Of a stretch of DNA of 30,387 nt, positions 1 through 7,744 are shown one piece after another; the stretch's first letter is position 1, and every line of letters starts with the position of its first letter. Source of the DNA: JAVBOD01 sp031551045 (GTDB lineage Bacteria; Bacteroidota; Bacteroidia; Bacteroidales; UBA932); contig JAVBOD010000008.1 in assembly GCA_031551045.1 (NCBI GenBank), forward strand, positions 1 to 30,387. Reading direction: 5' to 3'. The notes beneath the pieces were generated by a model. The model worked only from the letters and a program-made list of their open reading frames with translations, searched no databases and was not told the origin of the DNA. A program made the translations under genes and the position numbers.

Positions 1-47
1 TTCATTTTTACATATCTCTTTTTTTCAATCAAATTTCAAAAATACAT

Positions 48-55
48 TATCTTTG
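48..55 (+). promoter_or_regulatory. Bacteroidota -7 promoter element
   Basis: TATCTTTG matches the Bacteroidota primary-sigma -7 consensus TAnnTTTG exactly. It lies about 20 bases before the ATG at 77 and would drive the first three genes. No clear TTTG -33 box is seen at the usual distance. A TTG codon that could extend the first gene upstream lies inside this element, so the extension is unlikely to be translated. Confidence 0.7.
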
Positions 56-76
56 TATAAAATCTCGAACCTAAAA

Positions 77-1198
77 ATGGTAAACATAAAAGAAGTGACG
101 AGTTCGCGCGAGCTCAAGCAATTTGTAAAATTTCCGTTCAAGTTATACAAGGGCGACCCTTATTGGGTGCCACCATTGATATTCGACGATCTGAAAACAT
201 TCGATAAAGAAAAAAATCCATCGCAAAAACATTCTATTGCAAGCTATTTTTTAGCGTATAAAAACGGCGAAATTGCGGGGCGTGTAGCGGCAATTATCAG
301 TCCGCGCGCCAACGAGCGTTGGAACAATAAGCTGGCACGTTTCGGTTGGATTGAGTTTATTGATGATGAAGAAGTGTCGGGCGCGCTGCTGAAAGCGGTG
401 GAAGAATGGGGCAAAAAGCACGGAATGGAAGGCGTGCACGGGCCGCTCGGCTTCACCGATTTCGACCCCGAAGGTATGTTGGTAGAAGGTTTCGAAGAAG
501 TAGCGACCATTATCAATCCGTATAATAAGCCATACTATGGGCGGCATTTAGAAAAACACGGCTATGGAAAATCCGCCGACTGGTTGCAATACAAGTTCAA
601 CGCCTCGCAGCCGGTGCCCGAAAAAGTGAAACGCATCAACTGCCTCATCAGTCAGAAATATAAATTACGGACAAACATTTTTGCATCGAAAAAGCAAATC
701 CTGCCTTATGCCGGAAAACTTTTCGACACGATTAACGAGGCGTTCGAAGGGTTGTACGGATTTGTAAAAATGAATCCGGAAGAAATCCGGTACTACATTA
801 AAAATTACATCCCCTTTGTCCGTCCCGAATTAGTTTGTTTTATCATTGATGAAAATGAAAATGTAGTAGGCTTCGGATTAAGCATGCCCTCGTTGTCGCG
901 CGCTTTTCAGAAAGCAAAAGGACGATTGTTCCCGTTCGGATTTCTCTATATTTTGAAAGCATTACGCAAATACGACACGATCGATTTGTATTTCAACGGC
1001 GTGTTGCCCGAATGGCAGCACCGCGGCATTCACTCGCTGTATTACGTGTCGATGAACGAATCGTATATCAAACATGGCGTGAAAATCGCTATTTCGAGTC
1101 AACAACTGGAAGAAAACGCCAACGCCGTGGGCATTTGGGACAATTATGAAAAACAATTTTTCTCGCGCAGGCGGTGCTATATCAAGCATACGATTTAG
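77..1198 (+). CDS. GNAT-superfamily acyltransferase, candidate ceramide synthase (bCerS-like)
   Basis: A 373-residue soluble protein of a family common in Bacteroidota and often annotated only as an N-acetyltransferase. The N-terminus carries the family hallmark FPFKLYKGDPYWVPP, followed near residues 115-140 by HGPLGFTDFDPEGMLVEGF. A GNAT-type acyl-CoA loop (PEWQHRGIHSLYY) lies near residue 320. An open frame continues up to a TTG at 53, but that codon overlaps the promoter, so ATG 77 is chosen. The next gene starts 18 bases downstream. Known: bacterial ceramide synthase of Caulobacter belongs to the GNAT superfamily and works with an epimerase-family reductase. Inferred: this protein N-acylates a sphingoid base, because a reductase and a PAP2 enzyme follow and spt is in the window. 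The GNAT assignment is firm; the substrate is not. Confidence 0.75.
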   Translation: MVNIKEVTSSRELKQFVKFPFKLYKGDPYWVPPLIFDDLKTFDKEKNPSQKHSIASYFLAYKNGEIAGRVAAIISPRANERWNNKLARFGWIEFIDDEEVSGALLKAVEEWGKKHGMEGVHGPLGFTDFDPEGMLVEGFEEVATIINPYNKPYYGRHLEKHGYGKSADWLQYKFNASQPVPEKVKRINCLISQKYKLRTNIFASKKQILPYAGKLFDTINEAFEGLYGFVKMNPEEIRYYIKNYIPFVRPELVCFIIDENENVVGFGLSMPSLSRAFQKAKGRLFPFGFLYILKALRKYDTIDLYFNGVLPEWQHRGIHSLYYVSMNESYIKHGVKIAISSQQLEENANAVGIWDNYEKQFFSRRRCYIKHTI

Positions 1199-1216
1199 CT
1201 CACTAAAAAATAAATA

Positions 1217-2227
1217 ATGAATGTTCTGATAACCGGCGCTAATGGCTTTTTGGGAAGTTATATCGTAGATGAAGCACTGAAAAAAAACTACGTCCCGTAT
1301 GCCGGTATCCGTCCGTCGAGCAATCGCGAATTTCTGCAAGACCCGCGCATACAATTCATCAACCTGCACTTTCCGGACAAAGAAAAACTGACCGAACAAT
1401 TTTTGCACTTAAAATCCGATGGCGTAATATTCGATTATGTAGTGCATTGTGCCGGAATTATTAACGCTTGCCGCCCCGACGATTTTTTCCGCATCAATTG
1501 CGAATATTCCCAAAATCTTGTCAATGCCTTGATAGCGGCCGGCATAGTGCCGAAGAAATTCGTTTATATCAGCAGCCTTTCGGCCATGGGTTCCGGCGAC
1601 ACGCGCTCGCCACGACCCATTCAATACTGCGACACGCCGCGCCCCGACACATTTTACGGAAAAAGTAAACGCGAAACGGAATTATTTTTAGAATCGCTGC
1701 CGGATTTTCCCTATATCTCGCTACGCCTTACGGGTATTTACGGTCCACGCGACCGCGGATTTATAAAATATGTGCGGTTTATTCGTCATGGTTTTGCTCC
1801 CTTTCTCGGATTTTCGCCGCAATACCTCACATTCACGCATGCCCACGATGCCGCACGGACGGTGTTTGCTGCGCTGGAATCGCCCATCGTACGCCGCACT
1901 TACTTCGTAGCCGACGGCGATGTATGGACGCTGAAAGAATACGCCGCTATCATCAAAAAGTGTTTGAAGAAAAAAATCGTACTTCCTATCACTTTTCCCC
2001 TATGGACGATAAAAGGCCTGGCCTATGCGCTCGACACGATATACGGATGGTTCGGAAAATCGTGCAACATACTGAACAAAGACAAATACAACATTGTGAG
2101 CGCCCGTAACTGGATTTGCAAAACAGCGCCGCTGCACGACGAATTACATATTACTCCGCTGCACCGCTTGCCCGAAGCCATGCAGGAAACTATTAAATGG
2201 TACAAAGAACAAAAATGGTTGCGTTGA
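1217..2227 (+). CDS. NAD(P)-dependent epimerase/dehydratase, candidate 3-ketosphinganine/ceramide reductase
   Basis: A 336-residue extended short-chain dehydrogenase/reductase. The N-terminal Rossmann motif GANGFLG is at residues 7-13. The catalytic YGKSK (YxxxK) lies near residue 148 after the conserved SSLSAMG serine region, and LRLTGIYGPRD follows as in extended SDRs. Length is typical. It sits 18 bases after the GNAT gene, and the PAP2 gene overlaps its 3' end, so the three are probably one operon. Members of this family reduce 3-ketosphinganine (the BT_0972 locus of Bacteroides thetaiotaomicron) or act as CerR in Caulobacter. That role fits the context here but is inference; a sugar-nucleotide epimerase is the alternative. 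Confidence 0.8.
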   Translation: MNVLITGANGFLGSYIVDEALKKNYVPYAGIRPSSNREFLQDPRIQFINLHFPDKEKLTEQFLHLKSDGVIFDYVVHCAGIINACRPDDFFRINCEYSQNLVNALIAAGIVPKKFVYISSLSAMGSGDTRSPRPIQYCDTPRPDTFYGKSKRETELFLESLPDFPYISLRLTGIYGPRDRGFIKYVRFIRHGFAPFLGFSPQYLTFTHAHDAARTVFAALESPIVRRTYFVADGDVWTLKEYAAIIKKCLKKKIVLPITFPLWTIKGLAYALDTIYGWFGKSCNILNKDKYNIVSARNWICKTAPLHDELHITPLHRLPEAMQETIKWYKEQKWLR

Positions 2228-3090
2228 AAAAAATCAAACTATATCCTGTCGAAATCATTACCTTGGTTTACGGAATTGCCACAGCTATCTACATCATTGC
2301 AGGATGGAACCGTGTCAAAGAAAACGCTGCGGGCGATTTGCTGTGGGCGCGTGCCGCTATTTTTGCCGGCATGGCATTGTTGGTTTTCCTTCATCAAAAA
2401 TTTCAACGCCCGTTTTTTCCGTTCCTTCGGCAGATACTTCCGTTAGCGTTTATTCCTTATTGGTATCCGGAAACGTATTACTTCAACGAATTTATTTTTT
2501 CCGATCTCGACCCGGTTTTTATCGGCATCGACCAGTGGCTGTTCGGCTGCCAACCCAGCACGGTGTTTAGCGAAGCCGTGCCTTATGCGTGGTTCAACGA
2601 GTTGATGAATTTCGCCTATTTCTCTTTCTTTTTCGCCATCATCGGAACCGTGCTGTACATCTATTTCCGCAACAGGCAGCAGGTGTACAAAGCCACATTT
2701 ATTATTCTTTGCACCTTCTTTTTGTACTATATTTGTTTTATCATAATTCCGGTGCAAGGCCCGCAGTTCTACGTGTTCGACCACGACACCGCCATACCGG
2801 TATTAGGCCCGATGCGGAAATTCTTATTATTTTTGCACGAGAACGGAGAGAAACCGACCGGCGCCGTACCCAGTTCGCACATCGGCATTATGCTTACGTA
2901 CATGACGCTTTTGTGGCAATACGGCCGGAAACTATTTTGGTGGATTTTGCCGCTTTCCATATTGCTGGCCATGTCCACCGTGTACATTAAGGCACACTAT
3001 TTGATAGACGTAGTATTAGGATTTCTTTCGATGCCGTTGTTTTACTACATAAGTAATGCGTGTTGGAAGAAATTGATAAAAGGAAATTGA
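2215..3090 (+). CDS. PAP2-superfamily integral membrane phosphatase/transferase
   Basis: About 291 residues with roughly six hydrophobic segments. The PAP2 catalytic signature is present in an AUR1-like form: PSSH near residue 220 and KAHYLIDVVLG near residue 260, giving the two histidines and the aspartate. An upstream QGPQF resembles the inositol-phosphorylceramide-synthase type of PAP2. The start is taken at ATG 2215, overlapping the reductase gene by 13 bases; an ATG at 2197 would overlap more. Known PAP2 enzymes remove lipid phosphates or transfer phospho-head-groups. In this operon a role in dephosphorylating or adding a head group to a ceramide-type lipid is plausible, but the substrate cannot be read from sequence. 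Confidence 0.78.
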   Translation: MVALKKIKLYPVEIITLVYGIATAIYIIAGWNRVKENAAGDLLWARAAIFAGMALLVFLHQKFQRPFFPFLRQILPLAFIPYWYPETYYFNEFIFSDLDPVFIGIDQWLFGCQPSTVFSEAVPYAWFNELMNFAYFSFFFAIIGTVLYIYFRNRQQVYKATFIILCTFFLYYICFIIIPVQGPQFYVFDHDTAIPVLGPMRKFLLFLHENGEKPTGAVPSSHIGIMLTYMTLLWQYGRKLFWWILPLSILLAMSTVYIKAHYLIDVVLGFLSMPLFYYISNACWKKLIKGN

Positions 3091-3143
3091 GATATTGTTA
3101 AACTTATATAGATTTATGTTTTACAACTCTTGATAATTTATCG

Positions 3144-3215
3144 TTCTGGGCAAAGCGAAGAATCTGTAATGATAGGGAAAATTTTCAAAACATAGATTCT
3201 TCGCTTTGCTCAGAA
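3144..3215. repeat. REP-like palindrome (GCAAAGCGAAGAATCT type)
   Basis: Left arm 3144-3165 and right arm 3194-3215 are inverted over 22 bases with one G/A difference, around a 28-base loop containing AAAATTTT. The arm matches the widespread dispersed repeat TCATTCTGAGCGAAGCGAAGAATC. It fills most of the spacer between the PAP2 gene and rpiB and could act as a transcription end. A half copy is at 8532-8558 and a fragment at 6523-6540. Confidence 0.8.
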
Positions 3216-3252
3216 TGACAACAGGCACTTTGGTTTACAAAAACATCAAATT

Positions 3253-3690
3253 ATGAAATACAACATTATCGGCATGGCCGCTGACCATGCCGGCTACGAA
3301 ATGAAAGAACTGCTGAAAAAGCATTTGCAATCGCAAGGTTATACGGTAAACGATTTCGGGACACACTCGGCAGAAAGCATGGATTATCCCGATGTCGCGC
3401 ATCCCTTGGCCACTGCCGTCGAAAAAAAAGAAGTAGATATCGCTGTTGCATTGTGCGGTTCGGGGAACGGCATCAGTATTACGCTGAATAAACATCAAGG
3501 TATTCGCGCGGCGATTTGCTGGACGCCGGAGTTATCCGCATTGGCACGCAAACACAACGATGCAAACATCTGCACGCTGCCCGCCCGCTTTATCGATAAC
3601 ACCACGGCCGTTCACATCATCGATACATTTTTAGCCACCGATTTCGAAGGCGGTCGGCATGCCAAAAGGGTGGGAAAAATTCCATGCTAA
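3253..3690 (+). CDS. rpiB: Ribose-5-phosphate isomerase B (RpiB/LacA family)
   Basis: 145 residues, the normal length for RpiB. It interconverts ribose 5-phosphate and ribulose 5-phosphate in the non-oxidative pentose phosphate pathway. Family motifs are complete: DHAGYEMK at residues 11-18, DYPD at 44-47, and CGSGNGISITLNK at 68-80 with catalytic Cys68. HNDAN near 102-106 and a C-terminal FEGGRHAKRV also match. The upstream spacer holds a REP-like hairpin, so it is probably transcribed apart from the PAP2 gene. It could process allose 6-phosphate in some relatives, but RpiB is the default call. Confidence 0.93.
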   Translation: MKYNIIGMAADHAGYEMKELLKKHLQSQGYTVNDFGTHSAESMDYPDVAHPLATAVEKKEVDIAVALCGSGNGISITLNKHQGIRAAICWTPELSALARKHNDANICTLPARFIDNTTAVHIIDTFLATDFEGGRHAKRVGKIPC

Positions 3691-3723
3691 TGCATCAAAT
3701 CTGAGAAAATAAATGTAAGCATT

Positions 3724-4548
3724 ATGAGTAATATCAAGCTGTTTGAAAGTAAAAAAATAAGATCTATTTGGGATGAAATAGAGGGAGTTTGGTATTTTGT
3801 AGTGGAAGATGTAATTGCTGCATTAACCGACAGTAGTGACCCTAAGCAATATGTCAAGCGCATGCGACTGAGGGATAAAGAATTATCTAAAGGATGGGTA
3901 CAATTTGTACCTACCCTTTCGGTAGATACTGCTGGCGGAAAACAAAAAATGGGATGTGCCAATGCCAAGGGTCTTTTACGCATTATACAATCCATCCCTT
4001 CGCCCAAAGCAGAACCTTTTAAATTATGGCTGGCACAAGTAGGAGCCGACCGGTTGGACGAAATTGAAAATCCCGAATTAGCAACGCAACGGACAAGGGA
4101 ACTTTACCAATTAAAAGGCTATCCCGACGATTGGATTGAAAAACGTATGCGAAGTATTGCCATACGTGAAGAGCTAACGGAAGAATGGAAAAACAGGGGT
4201 GTCAAAGAACAACAGGAATACGCTATTCTTACGGCTGAAATATCAAAAGCGACATTTGGGTTGATTCCTTCCGATTATAAAAAAATAAAAGGCCTGAAAA
4301 GTCAAAACCTGCGCGACCACATGACAGACCTTGAACTAATTTTTTCCATGTTGGGAGAAGCCTCTACCACAGCCATTGTAAAAACGAAAAATCCATCAGG
4401 ACTCAAACAAAATAAAGAAGTAGCAAAACAAGGAGGAAAAATTGCCGGCGATGCAAGAAAAGCATTGGAAAAAGAAACGGGTGAAAAAGTGGTATCGACT
4501 GAAAATTATTTGCCTTCAACAAAAGCAAGAAAGGAATTAAAATCATAA
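3724..4548 (+). CDS. BRO-N domain protein (phage antirepressor/DinD-like)
   Basis: 274 residues. The N-terminal third (IRSIWDEIEGVWYFVVEDVIAALT, about residues 11-34, continuing to about 105 with PSPKAEPFKLWLAQVG) is a BRO-N/antirepressor domain, a DNA-binding module found in phages and large DNA viruses. The C-terminal part (LRDHMTDLELIFSML and AGDARKALEKETGEKVV) resembles the tail of DinD-like chromosomal proteins. Its stop overlaps the truB start by one base (TAATG), so it is translationally coupled to a housekeeping gene. The coding sequence is visibly richer in A and T than its neighbours, which suggests transfer. No other phage genes flank it. Its function is unknown. Confidence 0.8.
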   Translation: MSNIKLFESKKIRSIWDEIEGVWYFVVEDVIAALTDSSDPKQYVKRMRLRDKELSKGWVQFVPTLSVDTAGGKQKMGCANAKGLLRIIQSIPSPKAEPFKLWLAQVGADRLDEIENPELATQRTRELYQLKGYPDDWIEKRMRSIAIREELTEEWKNRGVKEQQEYAILTAEISKATFGLIPSDYKKIKGLKSQNLRDHMTDLELIFSMLGEASTTAIVKTKNPSGLKQNKEVAKQGGKIAGDARKALEKETGEKVVSTENYLPSTKARKELKS

Positions 4549-5264
4549 TGTATCAAATCCTCACGTCCGACGCACATTTCATTACCGACGATTACCTGAA
4601 CGGAGTCGTGATTCCCATTGATAAACCTTATGGATGGACTTCGGCCGATGTGGTGCGCAAAGTAAAATTCGCCCTGCAAAAATATACCGGTACCAAAAAT
4701 ATTAAAGTGGGACATGCCGGCACGCTCGACCCACTGGCTACGGGACTACTGTTGGTTTGTGTGGGGAAAGCCACCAAGCAGGCCGAAGCGCTGCAAGCCG
4801 AAGCCAAAGAATATCTCGCCGAAATCGAATTAGGCGCCACTACTCCTTCATTCGACTTGGAAAAAGAAATCGATACACGCTACCCGTTCGAACATATTAC
4901 CCGCGAAGCCGTAGAAGCAACGTTGCAAAAATTCATCGGCACACAAGCGCAGGTTCCGCCTGTTTTCTCGGCCAAAGTCATCGACGGCACACGGGCGTAT
5001 GAACTGGCGCGCGCCGGAAAGGAAACGGAAATGAAACCGGCCGAAATTACAATATATGAAGCGGAATTATGTTCGTTTGCATTGCCAAAAATCACTGTGC
5101 GCCTGCAATGCAGCAAAGGGACTTACGTACGCGCCTTTGCCCGCGACCTTGGCTCCGCCTTGCAAAGCGGCGGGCACCTTACCGGCCTGCAACGCACTCA
5201 AAGCGGAGATTTCAATACGCTGAATGCGTGGAATTTAGAGAATTTAATAAAAATATTTTCTTAA
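4548..5264 (+). CDS. truB: tRNA pseudouridine(55) synthase TruB
   Basis: 238 residues, typical for Bacteroidota. It makes pseudouridine at position 55 in the T loop of tRNAs. The signature VGHAGTLDPLATGLLLV spans residues 54-70 with catalytic Asp61. The N-terminal NGVVIPIDKPYGWTSADVV motif and the later KGTYVRAFARDLG and GGHLTGLQRTQSG motifs are intact. ATG 4548 shares its A with the stop codon of the BRO-N gene. queA follows after about 60 bases, so two tRNA-modification genes sit together. In other Bacteroidota I recall uppP directly upstream of truB; here the BRO-N gene takes that place. Confidence 0.95.
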   Translation: MYQILTSDAHFITDDYLNGVVIPIDKPYGWTSADVVRKVKFALQKYTGTKNIKVGHAGTLDPLATGLLLVCVGKATKQAEALQAEAKEYLAEIELGATTPSFDLEKEIDTRYPFEHITREAVEATLQKFIGTQAQVPPVFSAKVIDGTRAYELARAGKETEMKPAEITIYEAELCSFALPKITVRLQCSKGTYVRAFARDLGSALQSGGHLTGLQRTQSGDFNTLNAWNLENLIKIFS

Positions 5265-5325
5265 AAATGAAACATTCCTATTCTTTTTGCGTATAAAGGA
5301 GGCATTTTTAATTTTTTATACATAT

Positions 5326-6375
5326 ATGAAACTGTCACAATTTAATTTTAAACTACCGACCGACCTTATCGCAAAATACCCTGCCAAATACCGCGACGAA
5401 TCACGCCTGATGATTCTGAACCGCAAAACCGGAAAAATCGAGCACAAAGTATTCAAAGACATCCTGAAATATTTCAACGAAAGCGATTTGTTGATTTTCA
5501 ACAATACCAAGGTTTTCCCGGCACGCCTTTATGGGAATAAAGAAAAAACCGGCGCGGAAATCGAAGTGTTTTTGTTACGCGAACTCAACCGCGACCAACG
5601 TTTGTGGGATGTATTAGTGGACCCTGCCCGCAAAATCCGTATCGGCAATAAATTATATTTTGGAGACAACGACGCGCTGGTAGCCGAAGTAATTGACAAT
5701 ACTACTTCGCGCGGGCGCACGTTACGCTTCCTGTTCGACGGTTCGTATGAAGAATTTAAAAGCACGCTTTTCCGTTTAGGCGAAATGCCGCTGCCGCGTT
5801 GGGTGCGCAAACAAGTAGAGCCGATTGATACCGAACGTTATCAAACCATTTTCGCCAAGCACGAAGGCGCTGTGGCCGCTCCGGCCGCCGGCCTGCACTT
5901 CAGCCGCGAGTTGATGAAACGGTTCGAAATCAAAGGCGTAAAATTTGCCGAAATTTCATTACACATGAGCCTCGGCAGCTTCCGTACCATTGATGTGGAA
6001 GACCTTACCAAACACAAAATGGATTCGGAACAAATTATTATTCCCGAAGAAACAGCAGATGCGGTAAACAAAGCAAAAGACGATAATAAAAATATTTGCG
6101 CAGTGGGCACTACGGTGCTACGCACTATTGAATCATCCGTTACCACACAAGGCTATTTAAAACCCTTCGACGGATGGACCAATAAATTTATTTTTCCTCC
6201 TTATGATTTTGCCGTTCCCAATCGCTTAATCAGTAATTTCCATTTGCCGTACTCTACATTTTTGATGGCAGTAACAGCTTTCGGCGAATACGAACATGTA
6301 ATGAAAGCATACGAAGTGGCCGTAAAAGAAAAATACCGCTTCGGCACGTACGGCGATGCCATGATGATTATGTAA
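5326..6375 (+). CDS. queA: S-adenosylmethionine:tRNA ribosyltransferase-isomerase QueA
   Basis: 349 residues, full length. It transfers and isomerises the ribosyl group of SAM onto 7-aminomethyl-7-deazaguanine in tRNA to make epoxyqueuosine. Recognised motifs are FNNTKVFPARL near residue 57, EGAVAAPAAGLHFSRELM near 180, SLHMSLGSFRTI, and NFHLPYSTFLMAVTAFG near the C-terminus. The ATG at 5326 matches the usual family start (MKLSQFNFKLP). The frame is open back to a TTG at 5287, which would add 13 residues unlike the family. It follows truB on the same strand and ends just before a repeat-filled spacer. Confidence 0.95.
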   Translation: MKLSQFNFKLPTDLIAKYPAKYRDESRLMILNRKTGKIEHKVFKDILKYFNESDLLIFNNTKVFPARLYGNKEKTGAEIEVFLLRELNRDQRLWDVLVDPARKIRIGNKLYFGDNDALVAEVIDNTTSRGRTLRFLFDGSYEEFKSTLFRLGEMPLPRWVRKQVEPIDTERYQTIFAKHEGAVAAPAAGLHFSRELMKRFEIKGVKFAEISLHMSLGSFRTIDVEDLTKHKMDSEQIIIPEETADAVNKAKDDNKNICAVGTTVLRTIESSVTTQGYLKPFDGWTNKFIFPPYDFAVPNRLISNFHLPYSTFLMAVTAFGEYEHVMKAYEVAVKEKYRFGTYGDAMMIM

Positions 6376-6453
6376 AGACAAGCCCTCTAAGCCCCAAAGG
6401 GGGAACTTAACGATGAGTGATGAATTATAAGCGATGAATGGCGCAAAGCGCAT

Positions 6454-6517
6454 CATTGCGAGGACGAAGCAATCTTTTCCAAAATTTTGATTTTAAGATT
6501 GCTTCGTCCTCGCAATG
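6454..6517. repeat. REP-like palindrome (CATTGCGAGGACGAAGCAATCTT type)
   Basis: Two perfectly complementary 23-base arms (6454-6476 and 6495-6517) flank an 18-base A/T-rich loop. The arm is the widespread CGTCATTGCGAGG...GAAGCAATC dispersed repeat. It is followed at 6523-6540 by a fragment of the other repeat family (TTTCGCTCAGAATGACAA). Before it, 6385-6412 holds an inverted CCCC/GGGG stretch of a third common spacer repeat. The queA-dprA spacer is thus a repeat mosaic. The hairpin may end queA transcription. Confidence 0.85.
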
Positions 6518-6565
6518 ACGGGTTTCGCTCAGAATGACAAGGTGTGCCAAAGAAACATTTTCAAC

Positions 6566-7744
6566 ATGTCAAGCAATAATCAAGATATAAACCTGGTTTC
6601 TCCTGCTCCACCTCCCGACCTATCGGGACAAGTTTTGGGAGCAGGGGGGCTTCTATATTACATTGCCATTGAACAAATTCCGGGAGTAGGAAGTATTTTG
6701 GCCAAACGGCTGATTGCCTATTGCGGAAGCGCGGAGGCCGTATTCACGGAGAAACAAAAAAGCCTGCAAAAAATTCCGGGCGTAGGCGATATGCTGTCAC
6801 GCGAGATTGTGCAGCAAAACGTGTTGCAACGCGCCGAACAGGAATTGAAATATATCGAAAAAAACAATATCGCCGCACTGTGTTACACGGACGATAATTA
6901 CCCGGAACGCCTACGTCAATGCGAAGACAGTCCGGTGGTGCTGTTTGTAAAAGGGAACATCAACTTCAATCAACAAAAGTTTATTAGTATTGTGGGTACA
7001 CGCCGCGCTACCAACTACGGACATGAAATATGCAACCACATAGTTGCTCAATTAGCCGAACGCGGGCACAAAGTCGTTATCGTAAGCGGGCTGGCGTATG
7101 GCATCGACATTTGTGCACATCGCGCAGCCTTGCAAAATAAATTAGAAACAGTGGCCGTAATGGCTACCGGATTGGATAAAATTTATCCTTCGACACATGC
7201 AAGTTATGCCAAACAAATCACGGAACAGGGCGCGTGTGTCAGCGACTTTTTATCGGGAACGCCGCTCGACCGGAAAAATTTTCTGAAACGCAACCGCATT
7301 ATCGCCGGCTTGTCCGACGCCACGTTGATTGTAGAGTCGGGCGCTAAAGGCGGCGCCCTGGTGACGGCCGATATCGCCATGTCGTACAACCGCGATGTGC
7401 TGGCCGTTCCCGGCCGGGTAAACGATAGCTTTTCCGAAGGATGTAACGCACTCATCAAACAAAACAAAGCGGCGCTGGTAGAAAGCGCCGCCGACATTGA
7501 ATACGCCTTAGGTTGGTCAACCGAAGGCGCGCCAAAAATACCCAAACAGTTGCCGTTGTTCCATGAGCTGACAGAAGAAGAACAACTGATTGTAAACACA
7601 TTGAAGAAAGTAGAAACGGAAAACATCGACACGCTGAGCTATGCCACAAATATCCCGATGGCACGCCTTTCTTCCATCTTATTAAATTTAGAATTCAGCG
7701 GGATTGTAAAAACATTACCCGGCAAGCAATACGCTTTGAAATGA
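6566..7744 (+). CDS. dprA: DNA-processing protein DprA
   Basis: 392 residues from ATG 6566. DprA binds incoming single-stranded DNA and loads RecA during natural transformation. Helix-hairpin-helix-like sequence (IPGVGSILAKRL, IPGVGDML) precedes the Rossmann core: SIVGTRRATNYG, VSGLAYGIDICAHRAAL, LKRNRIIAGLSDATLIVES and GGALVTADIAMSYNRDVLAVPG. A C-terminal winged-helix region of about 60 residues ends the protein. The frame is open to 6515, but that part lies in a dispersed repeat and is rejected. The first 28 residues are encoded partly by a nested inverted repeat and look unlike family N-termini. It overlaps tatD by four bases. Confidence 0.92.
   Translation: MSSNNQDINLVSPAPPPDLSGQVLGAGGLLYYIAIEQIPGVGSILAKRLIAYCGSAEAVFTEKQKSLQKIPGVGDMLSREIVQQNVLQRAEQELKYIEKNNIAALCYTDDNYPERLRQCEDSPVVLFVKGNINFNQQKFISIVGTRRATNYGHEICNHIVAQLAERGHKVVIVSGLAYGIDICAHRAALQNKLETVAVMATGLDKIYPSTHASYAKQITEQGACVSDFLSGTPLDRKNFLKRNRIIAGLSDATLIVESGAKGGALVTADIAMSYNRDVLAVPGRVNDSFSEGCNALIKQNKAALVESAADIEYALGWSTEGAPKIPKQLPLFHELTEEEQLIVNTLKKVETENIDTLSYATNIPMARLSSILLNLEFSGIVKTLPGKQYALK
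6602..6645. repeat. Nested inverted repeat inside the dprA 5' coding end
   Basis: Outer arms CCTGCTCC (6602-6609) and GGAGCAGG (6638-6645) enclose inner arms TCCCGA (6613-6618) and TCGGGA (6623-6628). The segment is read in frame as part of SPAPPPDLSGQVLGAGG. The compact nested palindrome resembles a small REP-type element and not protein-driven sequence. Confidence 0.65.

Noticed and set aside
53..76. TTG start extending the first gene upstream
   Set aside because: The codon lies inside the TATCTTTG promoter element, upstream of the expected transcription start.
3724..4548. Prophage or integrative element around the BRO-N gene
   Set aside because: No integrase, structural genes or attachment repeats are seen; flanking genes are intact housekeeping genes.
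5295..5302. AAAGGAGG as a Shine-Dalgarno site for queA
   Set aside because: It is 23 bases before the ATG, too far, and Bacteroidota rarely use such sites.
6515..6565. Upstream extension of dprA
   Set aside because: It is made from dispersed repeat sequence (CGGGTTTCGCTCAGAATGAC) and does not resemble DprA.
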